Source of the DNA: Chlorops oryzae
Taxonomy: Eukaryota > Arthropoda > Insecta > Diptera > Chloropidae
DNA: 64,000 nt
Assembly: GCA_020466095.1 (NCBI GenBank)
Contig: CM035807.1
Coordinates: 43,188,286-43,252,285, forward strand
Direction: 5' to 3'
Positions 44,819 to 56,640 of the stretch are shown here, in pieces. The notes under the pieces are model-generated. The model ran no database searches. It was not told the origin of the DNA and saw only the letters and a program-made list of their open reading frames with translations. The stretch's first letter is position 1, and every line of letters begins with the position of its first letter. Both the position numbers and the translations under genes were made by a program.

Positions 44819-45476
44819 TGTTGTGAGTATCAACATTCGTGTACTCACTGTACGACCTAGCGTGAACTGAGCAGCAGAAAAAGTCAATCGCTTTCGCAAG
44901 AACAGCGAATAACAGACAGAAGCGAACAAAAGAAATGCAACGATCGAAGACGATGACGCAATATCGTCACCAAAGCAGAACTAGAACTGGAACGCACAGG
45001 TAGGTCAGCGATAATGAGAACGACGACTACGTCAGCACCAGGTGATATACGAAGTCATAGAGAACAGCAAAATTGGGCAATAGGCGATTCCACAACAGCA
45101 GTTCATCATTGCGGAAGTGTTCCAGATTTGGCGAGAAAGTGCAGCCTAAGCACTTTCTCCTTATAAAAGGGAAGCATCAACGTCGACAAGCGGACTCTTG
45201 ATTTAGTATTCAAAGTCTCAACTCCGGTGCACGTACTCACCCAAGGGCCATGACAGCGGAGCGTAGACTTAAGTGGTAGACAGGGAATTAGGGAAGTCCT
45301 TTCGAGTCAAATAGGAGCTAGAGCAGGATCGGAACATTGTAATTAAATTAACAAATAAATTAATAAAAGGACTTAAATGAATTCTCTGTCTCCTGGATTT
45401 TATTTATAAAGGATATTTAGGTCTATGTAGTAGTCTGGAGGAGCCAGGCTGATAAATTCCCCTAATAACCACAACA
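44819..45476 (+). repeat. 3' LTR of the gag-only element
   Basis: TGTTGTGAG to CCACAACA, 658 bp, with a purine tract upstream at 44805-44818. Its first 240 bp match 39926-40165 almost exactly, and the whole matches the solo LTR at 29074-29727. AATAAA-like signals occur near 45352. Confidence 0.9.
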
Positions 45477-45480
45477 CTGG

Positions 45481-46039
45481 GATGACGGAAGCGCGATGAT
45501 CGGATGATGTGGTTGACTGTTGGCTTGCTGCAGTTAACGCGGCGCGTCTTCGCGTTTAGAGGTTGAGGGCGAACAAAAGAAATTTGGGCTTCTTGCCGTT
45601 ATAGTAGTTATATATAAAAAAAAAATGCACTGAGAAACTTAAATATATAAAAAAAATTCAATTAATTTGGCTTCTTGCCATACTTATTGTTTTCGAGAAT
45701 ATTCACTGTTTTTCCTTTTAATTTAATAAATTTTTTTTGATTTGGTTGCACGGGAGTCGATTTCGCAAAAAAAAAAGACGTGTTGATCGAATCGAAGTTA
45801 TTCAGCGAGTGTTAATCGCTGTCGCTCCACGCGTGGAACAACTGAATTCGCTCCTTTTTTCTGGGAAGTAATGAGTAATTAATGTATTCGCCGTGGATTA
45901 GTCGGCGTTTACGCGGCGCGACAGCAACTTTGAACAGGGAGTTATGGGGTTTTGAAGTTTTGAGAAAACAAAAATTTGATTTTTCTGAAAGGAAATTCAC
46001 AGACAAATGGCTTATCAGAAAAAATTAATGTTCATACAA
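45481..46039 (-). repeat. BEL/Pao element 1, 5' LTR, second part
   Basis: It continues the LTR begun at 39818 after the CTGG duplication and ends ATGTTCATACA, so the LTR reads TGTA...TACA at its ends and is about 670 bp without the insertion. To its right lies the truncated protease of BEL/Pao element 2, into which element 1 inserted. Confidence 0.65.
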
Positions 46040-46055
46040 TGAGACAAAGAAACGC

Positions 46056-47020
46056 TTACGCTGAATTCAACTGCTGTTGCAATTGCTCAGCAATAAATGT
46101 CCTTTGCGAGTCCTGATCCAAGAGTGAGATATGTGCGATGGCCGTTGGCAAAAGCACCTGATTTTGCCTGTTGGAGACATGTGCGTGTGCCGGTGACGTG
46201 GGAGGATGCTCACGGAATTCGAAGTCTTCGGTTGCGCAAAAATATGCGCCGGTTGGCTCGTCGGCGACGGGCTCATCTCCGGGGGAGATGTCAATGGGGG
46301 TGAAGAAACTTGGCCATCCGGTGTTGCAGTAGCATTTGTAAAATGCAGCAAGATATGATGTCGTTGTTGGCACTTCGCGCAGCGAAAGGCACTATTGCAC
46401 TTTGCCTTTAGATGACCGGCCGAGAGACAGTTTAGACATAGATTATGCTGCGAAACAGCTTGAACCCGTTCGTCGACCGACATCTGGAGAAATTGATCAC
46501 ATTGACGCAGAGGATGGTTGCCGCTACATAAAATACACGGTTCCGCACTTCGATCTAGAGTAAGCGACTCGTGCCTTGAAGAATCCATTGGGTTGAAGGC
46601 TGTAGTTTGAGCTTTAAATTGTTTGAATTTAGAATGGCGCTCAAGAGCTTCACAGCGGCGTCTGATGACAGCATTAATTTCTTCCCAGGACGGAGGTTCT
46701 TGATGTAAAGAACATGATTGCGTTGGAGAAGCATATCTTTTTGCCCAATGCATATTGCTGAGTTGTGCTCTGGCTATAACTTGGAGTTATGGACATTCGT
46801 CCAAAGCGATCCGAGCAAGTGCGACGACTCCAACACTCCATTGATCTCTTTCACAAGCTACACTGAAGGCACTGTTGACTCGTTGCCAAGCGGTCTCGAT
46901 GTCCTCCACAACGATCTCCAGCAGCGACTCCGACCAAGTCCCTGGATCCCAGCCAGCCGCATAAAGACACAAACCCTTGAGATTCTCTAGCTGGAAGTTA
47001 AAATTCCAATTGACCGCCAT
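46056..47020 (-). pseudogene. BEL/Pao element 2: gag and protease, heavily deleted
   Basis: On minus the likely gag start is ATG 47020-47018 (MAVNWNFNF). After about 75 codons the frame breaks and resumes late in gag (PPSWEEINAVIRRRCEALE). The zinc knuckles (CILCSGNHPLRQC, CLNCLSAGHLKAKC, CAKCQQRHH) and the protease ALLDQDSQRTFI follow, and the element is cut off by the LTR of element 1 at 46039. About 350 gag residues are missing. In the protease the residue after the catalytic LLDQ differs from element 1 (D for G), which would impair it. Confidence 0.8.
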
Positions 47021-47989
47021 GATGGTCGCAGAAAATTGTATACTCCGTAAGAGTCGTAAGAGAAAAAATTTTCGGTCAATGCCTGTCGTAGCGCACTGCA
47101 AAGATAGACCTTTTTCTTCGCAACACACCGCAAGCCTCCTGGGACCCCAAATTCAAATAAACAAAAACCAAATCGTTTCAATAGAACACAATAAAATCGC
47201 AAAAATAATCAATATCAAATAATTTGTTTGTTCGTAATGTTGTAAGTTGCATGCACAGAATATCAGCGGAGCGCCAGCATCACAGCATATGTTGATGTGG
47301 TGTTATATGTCCAGCAGTTACAGTCCCGCAAAGCAAGGAATCCAACATACAACACGCTTTGCTCTTATTGCTCTAGTCTCGCTAGCTCGAGAATACTCGA
47401 TCGATATTTGCTCGATGTTCGGTGTGCGTTCGCTGCCACTTAAAGTGATTGTCAGCAGATTTAATCACACGATGGCGAAACTGACATACGCATTATATAT
47501 GCCGTATGTCTGCCTCTCTACAATTGTACATACTTATATACACAAGCATGAACACCAAGGGAGCTTGATATATGGAGCAAAGAAAGAAAACCGATTCGCA
47601 AAGACTTTCAGAGAACCGATAAAGAAAAAGCAATTCGTTGGCTGGCCGACTCCCTTTCCTTCGTTCTCAACTTAAGGGAACGAAGAAACGACAATTAGAG
47701 CGCGAGTCGCTAGGTCACTATGTTGTTGTTGTCACACTATTTGCCTTGCACTAAACCACCGTTTACGCCTATGGCACGGCTGCGCTAGCCCAGCAAAATA
47801 TTGAAGCTGAAGGAGAGGGATTGTCCACGCATCTGTTGCGTGATACGCTTTGACCGTTAGTCAGTGCCCTTGAAATTGCAACAGGGCGATTGAAGGTCAG
47901 AGGCGTGATGCGCGTGGCGCACTTTTCCACTTCCCACAAAGTTGGTTCTCCAGAACCTGATTCCAGGCTCCTGGCACGGGATCGCCAAA

Positions 47990-48545
47990 TGTTAGTGTGA
48001 GGGACAACAAGGAGGAGACGTACCTGTGATCGCTGGTAACCGTGGAGTGATCGCTGAATGACGTTGGTTTTTTTGGATTGTCGGTTAGATCGTGGTGTGG
48101 TTTAATTTGCCGGCGATTGCGCGACGCGAATACAGATTTGAAAGTTGATGTTTTAACTAATAATGGCCTTCTTGGCCCACTTAAATTTAAAACACAAAGG
48201 TGAATTCACCGGCGATTAAATAAAAAAAGGGGGATGCCTTCTTGGCGAAAAATTAGTTCAAATTTTTTTTCTGTTTTTTTCTTTTTGGTTTTTGTTTTTC
48301 TTTTTGGGATTTTTTTGTTTTGGCGAATAATTTGCGGAGCGGCGAAACGCGCGTTAGCGAAAACGATCAAAGACTCACTCACCGTTTCTCCTTCTCATCG
48401 GGAAGGAGCTTTCTCACGAGCTAGCGCTGTAGAAAAATAAAAAGTCCTCGCTAGGACGATTCTTTTGCCGTGCGTAAAGGCTCGGCTGCGCAGCGGCCGA
48501 GGTGAAGAACGAACAGAGGGGTACAAATGTTCGTGGAATGACCCA
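47990..48545 (-). repeat. 5' LTR of BEL/Pao element 2 (outer edge uncertain)
   Basis: TGTTAGTGTGAGGG adjoins the primer-binding site GGCACGGGATCGCCAAA at 47973-47989, as in element 1. The following sequence shares CTTCTTGGC/CTTCTTGCC blocks with the LTR of element 1. The right edge was placed near 48545 by composition only. Confidence 0.5.
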
Positions 48546-49180
48546 TATATAAAATAAGTAATTCTACGAATTTTGGCAGTTAAACTTTCTCAAAAAACTG
48601 ATTACAACTAGTCTAGCTTGGGTCTAGTTCCCAACTGGTAAATTTTATTTTTATACTCAGCATATTGGGTATGAACGCCCCATTTTTTACTTTGTTGAAA
48701 ATTTGTAGATGTCTTTCCTCTGTAATGGTTTAGTTGTATTGTTGCACCGATATATATATATATATTATTATTATTATTATATTTTTTATTTTAATTTAAT
48801 TTTTAATCACCGCTTTCTAACGGTTTATAGGAACACAACTCACAAAGAGTTAAAATAAGAAAAGAAAAAATCCGGGCTATTCTGCCTATTTCGTATCGTT
48901 ATTACTAAGGAGTCCTACGTAATTATCAATTCTGCCGGACCAAGTTGGATTTGGAATCACCGCTTTCCAACTTTTTATAGCAAGTTAATACGAAATACAC
49001 TCAATATTCCTGATTTAAACCCCTTTGTGACAGAAAAACATTATGTTTTGTTATATTGAAAATCTTGACCTTAAACTTGCAACTGGCGAGTAGTTACCAA
49101 ACCAAAGTTTCAATTACTGTTTATCAGGATCGTTGTTCTTTCCCAACTTACTTCAAGTTGAAAACCGGCTGCGCCATAAA
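48546..49180. other. internal remnant of a minus-strand LTR element
   Basis: The right edge (49163-49180) on minus reads TTTATGGCGCAGCCGGTTTT, a tRNA primer-binding-site style sequence adjoining the LTR at 49181. No coding motif was found further left. An AT microsatellite lies at 48752-48780. Confidence 0.45.
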
Positions 49181-49654
49181 TGTTGTAGCGTCGAGATGAG
49201 CCTCCAAGGAGAACCAGAATGAAAGTCCTTTTTGGTTTAAATTTGATTACAATTCTTTATTTAATTCCCTTAAAAATGTTACTATGTCCTATTCTAGCTC
49301 ACTTGACTACCCTAATCTTTAGCTAACACTGAGATACACGCTTTTAATTGCTGACTCTTCAGCTCGTGGCCTGCCGTCTTGCCGCTTGCTTGCCTGTTGT
49401 TGTTGTTGTTGACATAGGTCAGCGTTTGAAGGCGTTGAACCTCATATGCACAGCTTATGCAGTTGCTTATTTGCTCGTGGTCTTTCGCCTTCCACTTGCT
49501 CGCCCGAGCCCATTGTCTGGCTTTTGGTTTCGTTCACAGTTTTTGATATTGGCGATCATCGTTTTTGTTTACGTAAGCTTGAGCGCTATGGTTTTTGTTC
49601 TTAGTTGATCAAGAATGGGCACAACAAATGTCTGTGCGGTTGTGGCACACAACA
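49181..49654 (-). repeat. LTR of a 412/mdg1-like element
   Basis: The 474-bp block begins TGTTGTAGCG and ends CACACAACA on plus, so its ends are TG...CA in both directions. It adjoins a primer-binding-site-like sequence on the left and is the 5' LTR of a minus-strand element. Its start resembles that of the LTR family at 29074 and 44819, but the body differs. Confidence 0.6.
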
Positions 49655-49699
49655 ATGCAGTCATCTAAGGTTTTATGATTTTTTATTATTTTACTGATT

Positions 49700-49945
49700 T
49701 CATTGAAGGTCCCCGTTTTCAAGGAGATAGGATGAACATATCGAGTTGTTTATTCTTGTTTTGAATTGGCGATTGGTTAAAAATGAGTTGGCAGGAGTAC
49801 GTTTTAGGCCCAACTCCCCAGGCCTTAAAGGACTTGAGTATGATGTGTGATCCGATCCGATCAAAGGCTTTTTCGAAGTCTATAATAAAATAGAAATGTG
49901 GTTTCTCTAGAAGAGTGCTTTGGATATGGAGAAGTCTAAGGGCCG
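49700..49945 (-). pseudogene. I-clade-like LINE RT fragment
   Basis: On minus the fragment reads DFEKAFDRIGS (RT palm, first catalytic aspartate region) and FKAWGVGPKTYS, then LLENG just before the expected PQGSPL, where it stops. The fragment at 10424-11425 begins at the next RT block (SPILFNIY), so the two may be complementary parts of one family. Confidence 0.7.
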
Positions 49946-52232
49946 GTCTTTTAAAGTCTGATTAAATCTCCAGAGATTTACCAGAGATCTACCAGAGATT
50001 TTGTCTAATCAGTGTTTAAGTTTAAGAATTTGTGTCTTTTCAACATTTTACGGGTTTGGTTAACAAACCGAAAGTTAATCAAGAATTCCAATATTTTTTC
50101 AGTCTATCTGTCAAATTAACCAATTAAATTAAATATACATACATATCTCGTATTTTGAAATTCAGGAAATTGTTCAAAAACAAAACATTTTTTTTTATAA
50201 ATATGTATCTTGGAGTTTGTAACTGACCGAGGAAGTCGCGATATATATAGACATGTATTCTTGTTCAAGGTGACAAGAGGAGTTAAAATTTGACCATGAC
50301 CACCATTCGCAAAACTTGCAAAAGTTTGATTTTCACTATTTTGAGTTGAGTATTTCGGGCTAGATATAATGCCCTCTAACGGTTAAAATTTGACGATGAC
50401 GACCATTCGCGAAATTCTCAAAAATTAAATATTCACTATTTTGAATTGAGTATTTCGCAGCCTCATGACAGTAGCTCCATTTGTCATGGTGGAGGGTAAT
50501 GACTGCATGTTTTATATTTTGATGAAAAGTTATGTGTGCAATCGGCTAAGTCGAGAGAAAAATTTTAATTTGTACTAACCGAATGTCAAATTTCAATTTT
50601 GAATCAAAAGACAGAATTTTCTAAAATCGCGGGTTAAATGCCCGTAACCGAAAAAATTCGGCCGGTTAATAATTCCCTTGATTAGTTAACCAAACTATCC
50701 ATTCTTAACCTAAACAGAGTTTAAGCGACAGAGTTTAAAAGAATCTGCGGTTAACACTGGAAATAACCAAGGGCAGAGCCGGATTAAAGTCTCTGGGGTC
50801 CCGGGGCCAGAGAATGGTGGTGGCCCTTTTTTTAATTGAAAGATATAGGATGAAATATAAAAGGTCAGTCCGTTCTTGACCAACTGAAGACCTATAAGTC
50901 ATAAGTCATTCGTCGCAATGTTGTAAGTTTTTTGATCCTTTCTCAGTCCAATATTCTATATCATCGCGAGTAAACGATTCCTTCCAAAAACTAACATCAT
51001 TCTGGTAGTTCTGATTCTGATATTCTAGTGTTACCTCGGAGTCAGGTACTGTTGTTAAAGTAATTCCCTGTTATTCAAAATAAGTATCAATTTCCGGTCC
51101 AATAAATCACTTTTTGATGTCGCAACTAACCTCAAAATTTATAAATTTCGTACATAAAGACATGTAGAATTTAGAGAAAACTGATAACATTTTCGTAAAT
51201 TTATGTGAAATCCGAATGAAAATTATCGGACCCTAATTTTTTCATTAGGTATCTCTTCCAGTTTTCGCGATTTAACAATTTGTTCCCTTTAGAATCCTTT
51301 TCAGAACTTTTCAATATTAGAGTGAATTTTATGAGTTCTGCTAAAAGATTCTGTACCGGGAGTGCAGGTAACAAAGGTAAATAAAGCTTGCAGAGTTACG
51401 TTTTAAAGAATTCAAAATCTTATATTTTTCCAATTCTGGATATTTCCAAACGGACGCACAGTGCTTTGTCTAGTGGAAATAAATCAAAAATTGTATGGTA
51501 GCGGATCCAGGCAAATTTGGTATCGTTGTAAAGAAAAAACTTCCACTAGAAAAAGGCCAAAATATTTTTAGGAATAAATTATATTTGTAGGTGTTACATC
51601 AGTTCAAAGTTAGGGCTTTTTATCGGATTTTATATAAAAAAAATTATTGATTTTGAGCATTTATGTAAAACTTTTCTAAAAATTTCGATTTTTAGTCTAT
51701 TGAATCGTTTTAGTTTTTGTATTTTTAAGCTAATTTGAATAAAAAAAATGCGATATTATAAAATTTATCGACAAATGAACGTTGATTTTTTTCGAGAGCT
51801 ACAAATATTGCACAAATTCACATAAAATTAAAGAAATTATCAATATTTGGAAGTAATTTAAAAAAATCACCGAAAAACACCTTTTTAATTTTTTTATATT
51901 TTTTAGAACCATTCATTAGCTTTCAGAAAATGTATAAATCACATCCCAGTTCGTCCCATTTTTTTAAATATGCGGTTTCAAACACTGGTCTAAATCATAT
52001 TTTTAGTGCTAAATGAACCTGAAGTAAAAGTATGAGTATTTTAATGGTTTTGAACTCTGTTAGAACTCATAGTATAATTTTTATTTATATCCAAGACCTC
52101 TACTCATTAGGCTATGGAAAGATGCGATTAACCGATATTAATTCATAGTTTTCATAAGCTTATAAAGTTTTGTTTGACTTTGCAATGAAATCGCAAAAAA
52201 ACTAAATTTTTGACATAAAATAAGACTTCAAG
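49946..52232. other. AT-rich intergenic region with one tandem duplication
   Basis: GTTAAAATTTGACCATGACC at 50282 and GTTAAAATTTGACGATGACG at 50392 head two imperfect copies of a 110-bp unit (50282-50391, 50392-50470). No coding or RNA gene was found in the rest. Confidence 0.55.
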
Positions 52233-52430
52233 CATGTTTCCACATAGTGAATTAACTAAATGAATTAGAGTTATTTCGGACATTTAGAAGCTTATAATTA
52301 CGGTTATTATTGAAAATATTGGTTCAGGAGACTATACACAAATAATAATGTTGATAAAATTTGATGCAGATGCTTTACAGACTCTAATTCAAATGGTTAA
52401 TTCACTATGTTAATTCAATGTGGAAACATG
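52233..52430. mobile_element. 198-bp palindromic MITE
   Basis: CATGTTTCCACAT at the left is mirrored by ATGTGGAAACATG at the right, and GAATTAACTAAATGAATTAG has its complement near the right end. Target duplication was not resolved. Confidence 0.55.
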
Positions 52431-52567
52431 ATATTCTTTGTGGAAAATAAGAAACATAAAGTTGGTTGCCCTACTTATTAACGTTCCCTTTTAAATATAT
52501 TCTCATAAACTGTATTTTATATTTGTTCAAGTGCAACCGATATATTTCATACCTGTTGTGGTTGCTA

Positions 52568-52804
52568 GGGTGGTTCGAAAAACAAAAAATATTTTCTGAT
52601 TAGAAAATGAAAATGCAACTGAACTTTAGCTCGATATTAAGGAACGTACGAACAAAAAATATTTTATTTCGGAATACAATAGCGCGCAAGTGTTGCCATT
52701 GGCCTAGATAAGAAATACAAAATTTATAAGAAAAAAATGTTCCTAACTTTTTCTTATTTGTATTGTATTCCGAAATAAAATATTTTTTGTTTTTCGAACC
52801 ACCC
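52568..52804. mobile_element. 237-bp TIR element with TA duplication
   Basis: GGGTGGTTCGAAAAACAAAA and its complement form nearly perfect TIRs of about 28 bp, flanked by TA (52566-52567, 52805-52806). It is probably a Tc1/mariner/pogo-type MITE. Confidence 0.8.
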
Positions 52805-52957
52805 TAATGGTTTCGTATACATATACAAAATTTGTTTCTTTTCTTTCTTATGTTCTTTTCTTACATATTTAATGTTTATGTTTTCTTAACTGCAATCAGA
52901 ACAAGTGGTTTAGCAAACTTTTAAATTAAATTGTCATTGTCAATAAAGGAATTTAAA

Positions 52958-53161
52958 ATGTCAGTTGTTATAACAAATGAAGAATTGTTTAATTTGTGGA
53001 TTGGTGCAGGTCAACGAGACAAAGCTAATGCTTTATTTTCTTACATAGAAGAGAAAATTGATGCCGATTCATGTGAGAAATATAATATAAAAGAGCATAA
53101 AAGGAATAACATTTATTTAGCAAAAAGCATCACAATAGCAAACAAATATGGCATCTTTTAG
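52958..53161 (+). CDS. small hypothetical ORF
   Basis: A 67-codon frame starts with ATG in a good fly context (TTTAAAATGTC) and ends with TAG. Nine further codons are open upstream. The product is hydrophilic and helical in character (LFNLWIGAGQRDKANALFSY). I do not recognise it. It lies 150 bp after a MITE and has no visible introns, so it could be a truncated TE or host exon, or chance. Confidence 0.25.
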   Translation: MSVVITNEELFNLWIGAGQRDKANALFSYIEEKIDADSCEKYNIKEHKRNNIYLAKSITIANKYGIF

Positions 53162-54165
53162 GGGCAAACATGCTCTAACAAAAAATATTTTTAACTAACA
53201 AGTATACAACATTTTTGAATGAAAAAAACAGTTTTGAAAAGACAAAAGTACAGGTAATAATTAAAAAATTTTGGTTTTGAGTTTTATTGAATTTTTTATA
53301 TTTTTACAATCACTTGAAAAAGGTGAAATTTCACAATTTAAACGCGATTTTTGACAAAATTATGACATTGACATTAAATTTGATTTCAGATTCGGAATCA
53401 GCGACCTCAAATTAACTAAAATGCCAAATTTCATTAACTTTGGACTACTCCTTCTATTTTTGTCCCACTTTTGTATGGAGACAAAGCACTGTGGGACGTG
53501 ACAGTTACTTTGCAAATGTTAAGTCCCGAATTGAAGAATGTAGAAAATTTTAATTTTGATTCGAACTATTTTTGTGTAGCTCTCCCGGACTTTTATAATT
53601 ATCATAATTATATGCAGATCAGAAAGGCAATTAGATATGCTCGGACGTAACAAAAAGTTTTCTTTTTTCAGGAAATGCCCATAAATGGTAACTTTTACGA
53701 CTCTTTTCATAAACTTATGGATATTAGCAAAATTTTCTAGTTTAGTAATAGAATTCCGAGATTGCAAATGGTAAACAAATATTATTTTGCTGATTTGACA
53801 TTGATATTTTACCTTTGAGTTTTTGTAACAGAATTCAACAATAATTTGTCTGATTTGACTCATTTTTAATTACGGCAAGATTATCGCGTTTTTTTAGATT
53901 CTATGGGAACAGCAACTAGTAAGGGACTTTGAATGTTGTCTGTTACAGACACTAAATCTTCTTTTTGGGAAGTTCGATTTTCAGCGTCACTGCCATGAAC
54001 ACAAAAATAATTTCTTATTTTTGTAATTTTCGACAGCAGTTGCTTATAGTGTTTCTCCTTTTCTTTTTTTGTGCTCCAGATGGATGGTTGCACTGAAAAC
54101 TATGCCGTCTTCAAATAACTTACTCTGCAACTGAATATCTTGAAAATTAAAAAAAAATATATAAA
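53162..54165. other. intergenic, nothing recognised
   Basis: AT-rich. A short match to repeat B (GAATCAGCGACCTCAAATTA near 53394) is present. No gene was seen. Confidence 0.4.
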
Positions 54166-55060
54166 CAAGTAAGAAAGCTAAAGTCGGTCAAGCCCGACTT
54201 TGAAATACCCAGCGTCCCGACATTATGAGCGCACCATGTTTTGCTTCTTTATTTGTGGGCGTGGCAGTGGGCGGGCCACATAAATTATTACCCTACACCT
54301 TCCATTCGGGTTGGTCAACCTATGTTGCGAATTTGAAGCATCTACGCCTTTTACTTCGAAAGATACGAAAAATCTTTATTTGTGGGCGTGGCAGTGGGCG
54401 GGATACATAAAATTTTGTTCCTGCACCTTTCATTGGCCTTGGTCAACCTATGTTGCGATTTTGAAGCTTCTACGCCTTTTACCTCGGAAGTTACCAAAAA
54501 TCTTCATTTGTTGGCGTGGCTGTGGGCGGGCCACATAAATTTTGTTCCTACACCTTCCATTCGGCTTGGTCAACATATGTTGCAAATTTGAAGCTTCTAA
54601 CGCCTTTTACTTCACAAGATACGATAAAATCTTATTTGTGGGCGTGGCTCACGGAGGGCGGCGTCCATTTTTTTCCAGGATATGTCCCTTTTTGTGGTTT
54701 ACCAGTACACCAAATATCAATGGAATGTGTTGAGTGGTTCGCAAGTTACAAGCATTTTACTGAAAACACATTATATTCATTTGTGGGCGTGGCAGTGGGC
54801 GGATGTCTCCCATTTTTACTTAGGATCGATCATACTCGGATCCCGATATACCTGTGTGCCAAATTTCGACTTGATTGGTCCAGCCGTTTCGGAGGAGATC
54901 CGACCACGGACGGACGGACAGACAGACAGGCGGGCATGTCTAAATCGATTCAGTTTTTGATCCTGATCAAGAATATATATATATGTCTATATCTCCGGAG
55001 CTTAGTTCTCCCTGTTACAAGATTCGCACAAAACTAATATACCCCGCTTACGCTGGGTAT
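54166..55060 (+). repeat. Helitron/DINE-like repeat with internal 128-bp tandem array
   Basis: One end is CAAGTAAGAAAGCTAAAG followed by the hairpin AGTCGGTCAAGCCCGACT. Read on minus this is a hairpin followed by CTTACTTG, the same terminal style as 10391-10423. Units starting ATTTGTGGGCGTGGC occur at 54251, 54378, 54506 and 54634 (period 127-128 bp). The other end carries the GTCCGTC-type run (about 54905-54935) and TACGCTGGGTATA. An inverted copy is at 11468-12404. Confidence 0.7.
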
Positions 55061-56640
55061 AAAAACTAATAACACAACTTTACAAATGGTATTAAACTTT
55101 TGGATCTGAGAATCTAAGAGTTGTTTTTGACGTGACGTAATTTAGTGTGCTGAACTCAAATACTTCAACGGTTTTTAAGATTGGGTCTAGATTCGGATAT
55201 ATGGACCAAAAACCGTCATTAAGAACATTGACTCACTTAAAAAGCTGTAACTTCGTTGTTTTTCAAAGATTGAAATATCAACGATGCCCGAAAAGTTTAA
55301 GTTCGTTTTTAAATCCTATTTTTCCTGAGGTTATACCGCTAATAAGGTATGACAAATTTACCACAGATTTGAAGTAAATTAATTGAGGGTTTTGAAAAAA
55401 ATTAGAAAAGTATGTGTTAATAGGACCTTTTTCTTACCAAAATGGCTCTCAAAGTAAAAAAATAGAATTTTTTTCAGAATTTTTGACTTTGACCGCTTAA
55501 TTAACCATCATTTGCTTAAATTCTGTTAAAAATCGTGGCAACGTACATGCATCGTATTTAGGTGGCAACGCCACATAACTCGTTTCTATGTATTTCTTCT
55601 TTCTTGCTTGGTCAGTTCGTCTACAACTATTAAACGAAACACATCGTAAATAAACTCCGTTCGAATAGCATAAAGTATAACTGTTTTCTTATTCTCGGAC
55701 TAGAGAATAAAACTCTTTGTACAATTTACGCCAACAAATTCTTACCATGAATTTAATTTTGCCTAAAAGCCCATAGAATTGGCTTTCAAACCGCTTAACA
55801 GTTTTTTTTCTACGATGAACCGTTACCGTGGGAGAATTTTTTTCTCGACTTACTGCCTAAAAACTTTAAGGCCCTCTAACTCCTTAGGGGAGCATTTTCC
55901 ATCCCCCCCCCCTCCCATACGATTTTTGGTCGATATTGAGCACCCCTAGCACCTCCTTTCGGATATACATCCTTATGCGAAACACCCTGTATAACGTCAA
56001 AACGAAAACTGCATTGATTTCAAATATGATTCTGACAATGGTCGGTTTCCATAACACCCCGTATATCTGCATTTTAAAAATAAAACTTATAACAATTACA
56101 GTCACTGCATTTTCAACATAAGAAATCTACGTTTAGTAAAATTTAATTTTTTACTTTAAGGCGGAATACAAAATGGCGGAATTTGTTGTCGAAAACAGGA
56201 GTTTTCACTTTAGATGATCGCCAAAAATTTTCAAAGACAAAAAAAGTTATTAGGGAACGTAGGGGTCAGAATTTGATTATTGTTTGTCCAATTTTTCATA
56301 GTTTTTCATTTTCAGATCATTTCCGACCGTTATCGTGTACACCGCAACTTGGTTTTTTCAAATACATTCTGCGAAAAGCTCCGTTACACGCGTATACTTT
56401 AATAATTCTGGATGAAAGAATTCCACAATATAGTTAAAAGTATGGTCTATAATATGCAAAATAAAGTGATTTATTTTAAACGCTGAAACTCATACCACCC
56501 CCTTAAGTTTACTTGTAAGAACACAGTGCGGTCTAAGAAAATACAATCAAAATACAATTTTTATATATGCTAAGTTTCACAACGAAGAGTCGGTTTCTGC
56601 TATACAATGTTTTTAGTTCATAATAAAATCAATTGTTTTC
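55061..56640. other. intergenic, nothing recognised
   Basis: This is the region 3' of the TTLL gene. I see AT-rich sequence and short ORFs without family character, and no TE ends were identified. Confidence 0.45.

Larger units (their letters stand above)
39926..45476 (+). mobile_element. gag-only LTR retrotransposon with CTGG target duplication
   Basis: The 5,551-bp insertion begins TGTTGTGAG and ends CCACAACA. CTGG flanks both sides (39922-39925, 45477-45480). The 3' LTR (44819-45476, 658 bp) is preceded by the purine tract AAAAGGAGGAGGGA. The 5' LTR is represented only by its first 240 bp (39926-40165), after which the sequence jumps into gag, so the rest of the LTR, the primer site and the gag start are missing. 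Between gag and the 3' leader I find no protease, RT or integrase. It is the same LTR family as the solo LTR at 29074-29727. Confidence 0.85.

Noticed and set aside
47247..47675. Plus-strand ORF of 142 codons.
   Set aside because: It is antisense to the leader of BEL/Pao element 2, with no recognisable domain.
49348..49608. Plus-strand hydrophobic ORF of 86 codons.
   Set aside because: It is antisense within an LTR, and the hydrophobicity comes from CTT/GTT-rich composition.
54225..55037. ORFs of up to 173 codons with repeated LVNLCCEFEA-like segments.
   Set aside because: The repetition is the translation of the 128-bp tandem array of a non-coding Helitron-like repeat.
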